NCBI GenBank assembly: GCA_014804905.1
Contig: JAAUYX010000034.1
Span: 1 to 10,554, forward strand
Source of the DNA: Desulfovibrio sp.
GTDB taxonomy: Bacteria; Desulfobacterota; Desulfovibrionia; Desulfovibrionales; Desulfovibrionaceae
Length of the DNA: 10,554 nucleotides
Direction: 5' to 3'
Shown here: positions 1-6,141 of the stretch, piece by piece
Numbering within the stretch: position 1 is the stretch's first letter
Layout: each line of letters begins with the position of its first letter
The notes under the pieces: model-generated
What the model was told of the DNA's origin: nothing
What the model saw: the letters and a program-made list of their open reading frames with translations, nothing else
Database searches by the model: none
Position numbers and translations under genes: made by a program

Positions 1-108
1 AGTCGTAATCGTTGTTGGCAATTACTGTTTTGCCGCTTTTTACGAGGCCAGCGGCGCCTCGGCCTGCAACTCCGGTTTCCATATCCACGTCGAAACCAGT
101 GCGCCCCC
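1..108 (-). ncRNA. ssrA: tmRNA, 5' part (cut by window edge)
   Basis: Transfer-messenger RNA rescues ribosomes stalled on broken mRNA: it acts first as an alanyl-tRNA, then as an mRNA that adds a degradation tag. Reading the minus strand from 108, the RNA begins GGGGGCGCAC, then TGGTTTCGACGTGG, matching the conserved acceptor arm and TTCGAC of the tRNA-like domain. GCCTCGTAAAAAGC, the usual run before the pseudoknot and reading frame, follows. The resume codon is probably GCC at 17-19. The tag then reads Ala-Asn-Asn-Asp-Tyr-Asp before the window ends, agreeing with the ANNDYD start I recall for Desulfovibrio tags. The rest of the tag, the pseudoknots and the 3' acceptor strand lie outside. 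The mature 5' end at 108 is set by the leading G run and could be off by one or two bases. Confidence 0.93.
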
Positions 109-117
109 GTGCCGTGC

Positions 118-146
118 ACCATAGGGATTTAATGCCCGCATGGCAA
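118..146 (-). promoter_or_regulatory. sigma-70-type promoter of ssrA
   Basis: On the minus strand a -35 hexamer TTGCCA (146-141) is followed by exactly 17 bases and a -10 hexamer TATGGT (123-118). The -10 box ends 9 bases before the mature tmRNA 5' end at 108. This suits a transcript that starts a few bases upstream and is trimmed by RNase P, as is known for tmRNA. The -35 box begins only 2 bases after the stop codon of the upstream 179-residue gene, so ssrA can be transcribed independently of that gene. No experimental start is known here; the call rests on hexamers and spacing. Confidence 0.65.
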
Positions 147-148
147 GC

Positions 149-688
149 TCAGCGGACGTAAAAATGCGAGAGCGCCCCCTTGAGGCACATGTGGTAGCGG
201 GCGAGGATGGGCTCCTCATCGGCTTCCGCACCTGCTTCCAGGGCGGCGTGGGCGCGACGGGCCACGGCGATGCCGTGGGCGAGCAGGGCAAGGCGCGCGA
301 GCTCCCGAAAGCGCTGCAAAAGGGCGGGCTGCCGCGAAAAAATGGCGCACACCTTGTCCGCATCGTCATCCGCGCCTTCCACCACCAGCTTGTCCTCGGG
401 GGAAAGGAAAATATGCAGCCGGTTTGCCGGGGCGAACTTCTCTTTTTCAAACTGGCGCTCAAGCTGGGAAACAAAACCTTCCTGCAGGGCGTCGAGATGT
501 TCTTCCAGCACCGGGGCAAGTTCAGCGCCTTCGAGCATGAAATCGCGCAGGCGGCGAGCAGTGGCAGCATCAAGGGGGGAGGGGGAAAGGGTATCGGCTT
601 GAGCGGAAAGGGGGGATGCGGCGAGCGGTGTTGCGCCATTTCTCAGGTGGAGCATCTCCGTCAGGTGATTCCGGCTTTCGGTGTTCAC
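149..688 (-). CDS. hypothetical protein, 179 aa, upstream of ssrA
   Basis: I do not recognise a named family. The start is chosen at GTG 688 because GGAGG lies 5 bases upstream. The frame is open further up to a TTG at 817, but that codon sits inside the sigma-54-like promoter, and the ATG at 655 has a poorer Shine-Dalgarno spacing. The product has a Ser/Ala/Thr/Pro-rich N-terminus (about residues 18-42) and an acidic, probably helical stretch (about 43-85). It continues with a short strand-like segment ending in LSPEDKLVVEG (95-105), then helices rich in Ala, Arg and Leu. No signal peptide or membrane segment is visible, so it is probably cytoplasmic. The segment near 92-130 faintly recalls small Desulfovibrio proteins of unknown role; that is an impression, not a match. 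The gene stands alone between recN and ssrA, with a possible sigma-54 promoter in front. Confidence 0.72.
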   Translation of the reverse strand: MNTESRNHLTEMLHLRNGATPLAASPLSAQADTLSPSPLDAATARRLRDFMLEGAELAPVLEEHLDALQEGFVSQLERQFEKEKFAPANRLHIFLSPEDKLVVEGADDDADKVCAIFSRQPALLQRFRELARLALLAHGIAVARRAHAALEAGAEADEEPILARYHMCLKGALSHFYVR

Positions 689-800
689 AGGGGCCTCCGG
701 GGGAAGGTATCGCGTCCGGTCACTCCCCCTGGCGGACCGCAAACCCCGAAGCGGGGCCGGGCTGCCGAATTTTCCAGGGGAGCGGCAACGCCCGGAAGAA

Positions 801-817
801 AGCAAAAGCAATGCCAA
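801..817 (-). promoter_or_regulatory. sigma-54-type (-24/-12) promoter candidate
   Basis: The minus strand reads TTGGCATTGCTTTTGCT. GG (815-814) and GC (803-802) are separated by exactly 10 bases, as sigma-54 requires. The flanks fit the consensus TGGCAC-N5-TTGCW except for the last one or two bases of the -24 element. Transcription would start near 790, giving a leader of about 100 bases before the GTG at 688. Activation would need a bacterial enhancer-binding protein. Its site could lie in the T-rich stretch upstream (for example the palindrome at 848-857), but no specific operator is recognised. Confidence 0.55.
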
Positions 818-975
818 AAAAGCCCCTGATGTTGCTCGCCAAGAAAATTTCTAGAAAAAATCACAAAAAAATGGAGGAAAGTCCTTGAAAACACGGCCCG
901 GAGCGGACGATGCGCCCGAGGAAGGTAGCGGTCCCTTGGGGTGCCGGCGTCTTTTTGACGGGGAGGGGAGGTCCG

Positions 976-1008
976 ATTTTGCCGGGCGCCCGCGCGCTTG
1001 GGCAAAAT
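976..1008 (-). terminator. hairpin after recN, possible terminator
   Basis: A perfect 8-base inverted repeat (ATTTTGCC at 976-983, GGCAAAAT at 1001-1008) encloses a further GGGCGC/GCGCTT pairing with a 4-base loop, leaving one bulged G. It starts about 24 bases past the recN stop codon. On the minus strand the U-rich 3' arm is weak (AAAATCGG follows), so as a classic terminator it is imperfect. On the plus strand it is followed by TTTTCC. It may end or stabilise the recN transcript. Confidence 0.4.
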
Positions 1009-1031
1009 TTTCCAGCAGCGGGGAGAGGGCT

Positions 1032-2630
1032 CTATTTGAGTAAAGTCTGGGCGACGGCCTCGCCCTGGCTGCCGCCCCCGGCCATGCGGGCCAGCTCCTC
1101 CCGGCGCCCCTCGGCGTCCAGCGGGGCGCAGAGGGTATAGGTGGCCGCATCGCGCACCACCTTGCTTATCTGGAAGTGCCGCTGGGCGCGGGCGGCCAGT
1201 TGCGGCCAGTGGGTGATAAGCAGCATCTGGTGCTTGTCCGCAAGGGCCACCAGCCTGTCGGCGAGCTTGTTGAGGGTCATGCCACCCACACCCGCATCCA
1301 CCTCATCAAAAATATAGGTGGCGTCCTCCTGATCGGTGCGCAAGCCGGCGAGGGCGAGCAGAAAGCGGGAGAGCTCGCCGCCCGAGGCGATACGGTCCAG
1401 TGGCTGCGGCGGCTGGCCGGGATTGGGGGCCCAGAGCAGGCGGCCGCGCTCATCATTGATGCCGGGCCAAAGCTCATGGGGAGTAAATTCCGGGAGGACG
1501 CGCGCGCCCTCGGAAAAGCCCAGCCCGCGAAGCTGTTCCTCCAGCTTGCGCGCCAGCGCGTCCGCCGCCTCGCGCCGCAACGGGAGAATGCGGGCCACCA
1601 GGCCGGAAAGCTCGGCCGACAGCCGGGCTTCCTCCTTGTCGAGACGCGAAAGGTCCAGCGAGCAGACATCGAGGAAGGAGAGATTTTCCTGAATCTCTTC
1701 CCGCAGGGCGAGGATTTCGGGCAATGTGCGCTTGAGCCTGCGTTTGAGCTGCGCCAGGGCAAAGAGGCGTTCCTCCACCTTGTCGAGGTCCGTGTCATTC
1801 TCCGTGACGGGCTGGCGGCGCAGCTCGCTGGCCATGTGCGAAAGCTCCTGCCGCAACGCCGCCGCGGTCTCGGCCGCCGCCTGCGGGCGCTCGTCGCCGC
1901 CGCGGGCCATGTGGTGCGCGAGTCGTTCAAACTCCGTCAAAAGGTCCAGCAGGCCGGGGCCGTCCTCGCCATAGAGGAGGGCAAGGACGCGTTCCCCCTC
2001 CTCGCGGCGCGCTTCGGCGTCGCGGGCCTGGGCGCGCATCCCCTCAAGACGCTCCTCCTCGCCTTCCTCGGGTGCCACCTTGTCGATTTCCTGCTGCTGC
2101 ATCTCCAGCAGGTCGCGCCGCTCGGCGAGGCCCGCCTGACGGGCGCGCAAAGTGTCCCGCTCCTCGGCGACGGCGCGCAGTTGCTCAAGAAGCCTGTCCC
2201 TTTCCGCGAGCAGGGCGGGCTCGGGAAAGGCCTCTTCCAGCAGTTTGGCCTGAAAGACCGGCTGAAGGAGCTTTTGCTGTGCGTGCTGGCTCGTATGGCT
2301 GACGAGGCGGCCGCGCAGTTCGCGCAGGCTCTCCTGCGAGCTCAGGGCATCGTTGACATAGAGGCGGCTGCGGCCGCTATCCGCCGCCAGTTCGCGCCTG
2401 AGAACCAGATCCCCGTCGGGCAGGGCAAAAAGCGCCTCCACCTGCGCGCGCTCCGCGCCGGGGCGCACCATGTCGGCCCCCAGCCTGTCCCCGAGCAGGA
2501 AGCCCAGGGCCTTAAGGATAAAGCTCTTGCCCGCCCCGGTCTCTCCGGTGAGCACATTGATGCCGGGGGCAAATTCCAGCTCCATGTCCTCAATGAGCGC
2601 GAGATTGCGGATGCGCAGATATTCCAGCAT
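1032..2630 (-). CDS. recN: DNA repair protein RecN
   Basis: RecN is an SMC-like ATPase of the cytoplasm that acts with RecA in repair of double-strand breaks. The 532-residue product is close to the usual length of about 550. The N-terminus has the RecN-type opening and a Walker A motif GETGAGKS at 29-36. SQHAQQ at 114-119 corresponds to the family's Q-rich HGQHEHQ site. A coiled-coil-like region rich in Glu, Arg and Leu fills about 140-360. The C-terminal half carries PGQPPQPLDRIASGGELSRF with the ABC signature SGGELS (416-421), Walker B IFDEVDAGVGG (440-450) and the ITHWPQ switch, where most relatives have ITHLPQ. The ATG at 2630 is preceded by GGGTGA at suitable distance. It lies 39 bases after the dppC-like stop on the same strand, so it is probably cotranscribed with the permeases. 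No LexA box was recognised directly upstream. Confidence 0.97.
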   Translation of the reverse strand: MLEYLRIRNLALIEDMELEFAPGINVLTGETGAGKSFILKALGFLLGDRLGADMVRPGAERAQVEALFALPDGDLVLRRELAADSGRSRLYVNDALSSQESLRELRGRLVSHTSQHAQQKLLQPVFQAKLLEEAFPEPALLAERDRLLEQLRAVAEERDTLRARQAGLAERRDLLEMQQQEIDKVAPEEGEEERLEGMRAQARDAEARREEGERVLALLYGEDGPGLLDLLTEFERLAHHMARGGDERPQAAAETAAALRQELSHMASELRRQPVTENDTDLDKVEERLFALAQLKRRLKRTLPEILALREEIQENLSFLDVCSLDLSRLDKEEARLSAELSGLVARILPLRREAADALARKLEEQLRGLGFSEGARVLPEFTPHELWPGINDERGRLLWAPNPGQPPQPLDRIASGGELSRFLLALAGLRTDQEDATYIFDEVDAGVGGMTLNKLADRLVALADKHQMLLITHWPQLAARAQRHFQISKVVRDAATYTLCAPLDAEGRREELARMAGGGSQGEAVAQTLLK

Positions 2631-2669
2631 GTTTCACCCGAAATTGCGTTGCCGGCGGGCCTTTGCCAC

Positions 2670-3506
2670 CTACGCGGAAAGGCGCGGGTCCAGCAGGTCG
2701 CGCAGGCTCTCGCCCACAAGATTGTAGCCCAGCACCGTGATGAGGATGGCGAGGCCCGGATAGACGGAAAGCCACGGCGCTGTCTCGATGGTGGCCTTGC
2801 CCTCCATGAGCATGTTGCCCCAGCTCGGCATGGGCGGCTGCACCCCCAGGCCGAGAAAACTCAGGCTCGACTCCACAAGGATGGCCCCGGCGATGCCCAG
2901 CGTGGCCGTGATGAGCACCGGCGCAAGCGCATTGGGGAGAATGTGCCTGAGAAGGATGTGCGGCGTGGACGTGCCCGCCAGGCGAGCCGCGGCCACGAAT
3001 TCGCGCTCGCGCAGGCTCAGGGTCTCGGCGCGCACCAGGCGGCAGACGCCCATCCATGAGGTGAGGCCGATGACAATCATGATATTGGTAAGGCTCGGCT
3101 CCAGAAAGGCAATGACCGCCAGGATGAGAAAAAAGGAGGGAAAGCAGAGCATGATGTCCACGAGACGCATGACGAGCTCATCCACCCAGCGCCGGAAATA
3201 GCCGCTGATGAGCCCGAGCGTCGTACCGATGCTCACGGAAATGCCCACGGCCACAAAGCCCACCCACAGCGACACGCGGCCGCCGTAGAGCAGCCGCGAG
3301 AGAATGTCGCGGCCGAGGCGGTCCGTGCCGAGCCAGAACTCCGCCGAGGGCGCTTCCAGCACATGGTCGAGATGCTCGGCATCGGGCGGGTAGGGCGCAA
3401 GCCACGGCGCCCCGAGCGCGGCCAACGACATGAAGAGCACGATGCCGAGCCCGAGCGCCAGCATCCCGTTGCGCCCGAGGAAACGGCGCACAGACGCACA
3501 CATCAT
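2670..3506 (-). CDS. ABC transporter permease, DppC/OppC type
   Basis: Inner-membrane permease of the peptide/nickel/opine uptake class of ABC importers, 278 residues. An N-terminal membrane helix (about 14-36) is followed by the family hallmark WLGTDRLGRDILSRLLYGGR (58-77). Membrane segments near 78-100, 118-135, 141-157, 195-220 and 245-265 follow. The cytoplasmic EAA loop that docks on the ATPase is EFVAAARLAGTSTPHILLRH (169-188). The C-terminus ends SLRDLLDPRL, typical of DppC/OppC. The start ATG at 3506 overlaps the stop of the dppB-like gene in ATGATG, a 4-base overlap that indicates translational coupling; a second ATG at 3503 follows at once. The frame is open much further upstream, but that stretch is antiframe to dppB. 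The substrate cannot be told from the permease. No ATPase (DppD/F) or binding protein is in the window. Confidence 0.92.
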   Translation of the reverse strand: MMCASVRRFLGRNGMLALGLGIVLFMSLAALGAPWLAPYPPDAEHLDHVLEAPSAEFWLGTDRLGRDILSRLLYGGRVSLWVGFVAVGISVSIGTTLGLISGYFRRWVDELVMRLVDIMLCFPSFFLILAVIAFLEPSLTNIMIVIGLTSWMGVCRLVRAETLSLREREFVAAARLAGTSTPHILLRHILPNALAPVLITATLGIAGAILVESSLSFLGLGVQPPMPSWGNMLMEGKATIETAPWLSVYPGLAILITVLGYNLVGESLRDLLDPRLSA

Positions 3507-4552
3507 TGACTGTCTCCGCTGCTGCGGATGCGCGGGTCGGCAAAGCCGTAACAGAGGTCGGCGAGTAGGTTGCCCGCGAGCGTGAGCACGGCCCCCAGCA
3601 CAAGATTTCCCATGATCATGGTGTAGTCGCGCGCCATGACCGCGCTGTAAAAAAGCTGCCCCAGGCCGGGGAGGGCGAAGATGGACTCGATGATGACGCT
3701 CCCGCCGATGAGGCCGGGCACGGAAAGCCCGAGCAGGGTGATTACCGGCAAAAGCGCGTTGCGTAGGGCGTGGCGCAGGATTACCTGGCGCGGCGACAGG
3801 CCCTTGGCGCGGGCGGTGAGGATATAGTCCTGCCTGAGCACCTCTAGCATACAGGCCCGCATATAGCGGGACATGCCTGCGAGCGAGCCCACGGTGTACA
3901 CCGTGATGGGGAGCACAAGATGCCGCGCGAGGTCGCAGAACTTGCCCCAGGCGCTCAGGCGCGGGTAATCCATGGAAGTGAGGCCGGAAATGGGCAGCCA
4001 CTGGAGGTCTATGCCGAACCAGAGCATGAGCAGGAGCGCCAGCCAGAACGAAGGCATGGCGAAGCCGAGAAAAACGAGCACCGTGACCGAGCGGTCCAGC
4101 AGGGAATTGCGCCTGCATGCGGAAAGGATGCCCACGGGGATGGCGATGAGCAGGGTGAGCACCAGGGAAATGGCGTTCATGGAAACGGTCAGCGGCAGGC
4201 GCTCGAAAATCTTGTCCAGCACCGGGCGTGCGTCCGCGGACATGGAATTGCCGAAATCGCCGTGCAAAAGCCGCGAGAGCCAGTCGAAATACTGGACATG
4301 CAGCGGCTTGTCGAGTCCGTAGAGCGCCTCCAGCTGCTGCCGGGCGGCCGCGCCCGCCACGGGGTTGAGGGTGGTTTCCATGTCCGTGGGCGAGCCGGGC
4401 GCAAGATGGATGACCCAGAAGGAAATGAGGGTGATACCCCAGAGCACGAGGAGCATCCAGAAGAGCTTCCTCCCCAGTCGCAGCAGGGCCGCGAAGAGCG
4501 GCGTGCCCGGCAGGGCGGCAGGAGTGAGGGCAGGGGAGAGAGGTCCGTCCAT
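3503..4552 (-). CDS. ABC transporter permease, DppB/OppB type
   Basis: Partner permease of the dppC-like gene, 349 residues in the inner membrane. Visible are the first helix LFWMLLVLWGITLISFWVIH (30-49) ending in the hallmark LAPGSP, a periplasmic part (55-120) with YGLDKPLHVQYFDWL and HGDFGNS, and helices near 121-145 and 155-182. The EAA loop lies at 238-262 (DYILTARAKGLSPRQVILRH), then helices around 265-292 and 315-335, and the ending FADPRIR. All are standard for DppB/OppB. The first 25 residues are a Pro/Ala/Leu-rich extension longer than usual. The ATG at 4552 has no clear Shine-Dalgarno, so the true start is less certain, but no better downstream codon precedes the first helix. It lies 53 bases after the RdgC-like C-terminal ORF and is coupled to dppC by ATGATG. 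The peptide class is sure; the substrate is not. Confidence 0.9.
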   Translation of the reverse strand: MDGPLSPALTPAALPGTPLFAALLRLGRKLFWMLLVLWGITLISFWVIHLAPGSPTDMETTLNPVAGAAARQQLEALYGLDKPLHVQYFDWLSRLLHGDFGNSMSADARPVLDKIFERLPLTVSMNAISLVLTLLIAIPVGILSACRRNSLLDRSVTVLVFLGFAMPSFWLALLLMLWFGIDLQWLPISGLTSMDYPRLSAWGKFCDLARHLVLPITVYTVGSLAGMSRYMRACMLEVLRQDYILTARAKGLSPRQVILRHALRNALLPVITLLGLSVPGLIGGSVIIESIFALPGLGQLFYSAVMARDYTMIMGNLVLGAVLTLAGNLLADLCYGFADPRIRSSGDSQ

Positions 4553-4605
4553 GTGGCTGTCAGGGGGCGGTCATGCGGCTGCCATGGGGAAGGGCGGCCG
4601 TCCGC

Positions 4606-5130
4606 TCATGCGGTACGGGTCATCCATTGGCCCATGTCGGCCACTTCTTTCTGCCACTGCGGGGAGAGGCGCAGTTTCAGGAAGCGCCCATAGAGAGTGT
4701 CCAGCAGGGCAAGACAGGTTTCCATGAGGTAGATTTTTTCCAGGAGCAGGGCGTCCGGCTCGTCATCGGCGTCGCTTTTGTCCAGCTTGGGGGTGCGCAG
4801 GCTGCCGATGGAAAAATCCTCGGCCCGAAGGGTGAACTGGAAGGCCATGTCATCTTTTTCCAGGCGGATGAGCGCCCGCGTGACCTTCTTGCCCGTGCCG
4901 AGCCCGAAGCGCGCCTCGCGCAGGGGCGAGAGGGAGCCGGAAACCGAGGCCGTCTCGCGCGCCTCGCCCTCGCCGCCGGCCACCACGATGCGCTGCTCCA
5001 TGGAAACGGCAAAGGGCTGGCCGTGCGCATCGGTGAAGGCGCCGGGCGCGGTGTCGCTCTGGTACCAGAGCCAGGTGAGAAATTCCTGCCCGAGGATGGC
5101 ATCCGTGGAATCGGAGGAAGCAAGGCTCAT
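4606..5130 (-). CDS. RdgC-like protein, C-terminal part (separate ORF)
   Basis: The 174-residue product looks like the C-terminal half of long, deltaproteobacterial-type RdgC proteins. It begins after a Ser/Asp-rich start with ILGQEFLTWLWY (12-23) and has a beta-rich middle (about 40-110). It continues with SLRTPKLDKSDADDE (110-124) and ends in a helical part ALLLEKIYLMETCLALLDTL (127-146) with FLKLRLSPQW (150-159). I recall these blocks as one chain with the RdgC N-terminal half in Geobacter-type proteins; this is memory, not a search. The ATG at 5130 is preceded by AGGA with 7 bases between, and the AGGA overlaps the TAG stop of the upstream ORF. The two ORFs are in the same reading frame, only four codons apart. 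It could be a true second subunit translated by coupling, or the downstream part of an interrupted rdgC. Confidence 0.72.
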   Translation of the reverse strand: MSLASSDSTDAILGQEFLTWLWYQSDTAPGAFTDAHGQPFAVSMEQRIVVAGGEGEARETASVSGSLSPLREARFGLGTGKKVTRALIRLEKDDMAFQFTLRAEDFSIGSLRTPKLDKSDADDEPDALLLEKIYLMETCLALLDTLYGRFLKLRLSPQWQKEVADMGQWMTRTA

Positions 5131-5139
5131 GGCTATTTC

Positions 5140-5766
5140 CTAGGCGTCGGCGGACGCGAATTGTGTGGTTTCCAGCCTGTCCAGGCGGAGCAGGGCGTCC
5201 TCGTCCAGCATGGTGACGGCGAGCGTATAGGGCGTGAGCTGATCAAGGCGCAGGTCAAAGGTCTGGAGAAATTCTTCCATGAAGAGGTCGATCATGCCGC
5301 TCTGGGTGGAGGCGAACCAGACTTCATTTTTTTCCAGAAGCCAGATGACATTGAACTCGCCGGGCACGGGCAGAAAGCGCTGCCTGAGCCTGAGCAGGAC
5401 CTGTTCCTTGATTTCCTTCTTTCTTTCACGGGAAATGAAGGTCTTGTTGCGGGCGCGCAGCTCCTCCTTTTCCTGGCGCAGGGCAAGGGCCACATGCTTA
5501 CGGATGACCCCGGCCGGGATCTTGCGCTTGTCCACGCGCAGCGAAAAGACGAGATAATTGCCTTTTTGTGGCGGGGCCTCGTTCCACTCGGCATCAAGGA
5601 AATCCTCAAAACTCACCCAGCCCACGGACTGCATTTCGGGGAGCTCGTCAATATCCACAAAGGCGTGCTTGCGCAGCCGCTCGGGCACCTGGCGGATGAG
5701 CTCGTCCGTCACCGGGTCGAGGATGCGGAAGCGGGTAAAACTGGTGCTCGCGTTGGCAAAACCCAT
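5140..5766 (-). CDS. rdgC: RdgC-like protein, N-terminal part
   Basis: RdgC is a nucleoid-associated, ring-forming DNA-binding protein that restrains RecA in E. coli. This 208-residue ORF has the family pattern in order: an N-terminal strand-helix with SVGWVSFEDFLD (47-58), YLVFSLRVDKRKIPAGVIRK (71-90) where E. coli has a similar ILPSPVIK block, and a basic helical region EELRARNKTFISRERKKEIK (101-120). LRQRFLPVPGEFNVIWLLEK (127-146) and an ending resembling the part before the RdgC C-terminal domain follow. The ATG at 5766 has AAGGAT 5 bases upstream. It is shorter than E. coli RdgC (about 303) because a TAG (5142-5140) stops it; the same frame resumes four codons later at an ATG. It heads a minus-strand series with dppBC and recN. 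The symbol is tentative: the family is likely, and intact function is unproven. Confidence 0.78.
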   Translation of the reverse strand: MGFANASTSFTRFRILDPVTDELIRQVPERLRKHAFVDIDELPEMQSVGWVSFEDFLDAEWNEAPPQKGNYLVFSLRVDKRKIPAGVIRKHVALALRQEKEELRARNKTFISRERKKEIKEQVLLRLRQRFLPVPGEFNVIWLLEKNEVWFASTQSGMIDLFMEEFLQTFDLRLDQLTPYTLAVTMLDEDALLRLDRLETTQFASADA

Positions 5767-6141
5767 GAACTATCCTTTTAATAAAGCGGGATTATTCAAT
5801 TTTTCAGGCCAATGGCATCCGGCGGAGAAACTCTGGCCAGCCCCACATAAGGCGGCGTGGCGGCCGAGGGCTTGCGCCTGTTGTACGTCAGAGCCTTGCT
5901 GACGGCAAGGGGCGGCGATTGGCGCGGGCCGGACGCGGGGGTAAGTCCTCTCGAAAATGAGGCTGGAAAATGGCGAGAGTGGTGTTCCCCTCACGATGGC
6001 CCTTTCAGCTTTATTTGTCCCATAATGATAATTATGTAAACTAATATACCTAAAAATCCTCAGGATGCCACATGCTTGACGTGGCCCCCCGCTTTCGCGC
6101 AGCATGGCGACAGCAATAAGAATCACACTTCGGGAAGCTGC
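5767..6141. other. divergent intergenic region
   Basis: These 375 bases separate the minus-strand rdgC unit from the plus-strand pseudouridine synthase. Frames are open here on both strands, but none gives a recognisable protein or a good ribosome site. The left two thirds (to about 6000) are GC-rich and hold a small hairpin CCTTGC-TGACG-GCAAGG (5894-5910) and a loose inverted repeat CTCTCG/CGAGAG (5948-5953, 5974-5979), neither followed by a T run. The stretch 6010-6060 is strikingly AT-rich and contains the palindrome at 6021-6036 and a possible plus-strand -10 box TAATAT (6042-6047). A good -35 at normal spacing is not seen. Promoters for both flanking genes are expected here. Confidence 0.55.
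6021..6036. promoter_or_regulatory. Fur-box-like palindromic operator candidate
   Basis: The site reads CATAATGATAATTATG, a perfect 6-base inverted repeat CATAAT/ATTATG around GATA. It contains 11 consecutive bases (ATAATGATAAT) of the classical Fur consensus GATAATGATAATCATTATC; the right arm departs from that consensus. It sits in the only strongly AT-rich block of the region, just upstream of a possible -10 box (6042-6047) for the plus-strand gene. Binding there would probably repress transcription. Fur, or a relative such as PerR or Zur, is a guess from sequence alone, and AT-rich promoter DNA can give such matches by chance. Confidence 0.4.

Larger units (their letters stand above)
689..1031. 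other. intergenic region between recN and the 179-aa gene
   Basis: No convincing gene is seen on either strand in these 343 bases. Reading the minus strand, it holds in order a strong hairpin just after recN, a T-rich stretch around 840-890 with the 10-base palindrome TTTCTAGAAA (848-857), the sigma-54-like promoter (801-817), and a leader of about 100 bases. The leader contains a small hairpin (CCCCG, 3-base loop, CGGGG at 744-756) and ends in the Shine-Dalgarno of the gene at 688. The T-rich stretch is clearly poorer in GC than its surroundings, as expected for regulatory DNA. Confidence 0.6.

Noticed and set aside
140..829. Plus-strand open frame of 229 codons opposite the 179-residue gene
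   Set aside because: The minus-strand frame has an ideal ribosome site and a plausible promoter. The plus frame runs through both promoters and has no recognisable content.
1176..3059. Plus-strand open frame of 627 codons opposite recN and dppC
   Set aside because: Same effect: antisense to conserved genes, low-complexity composition, no domain and no ribosome site.
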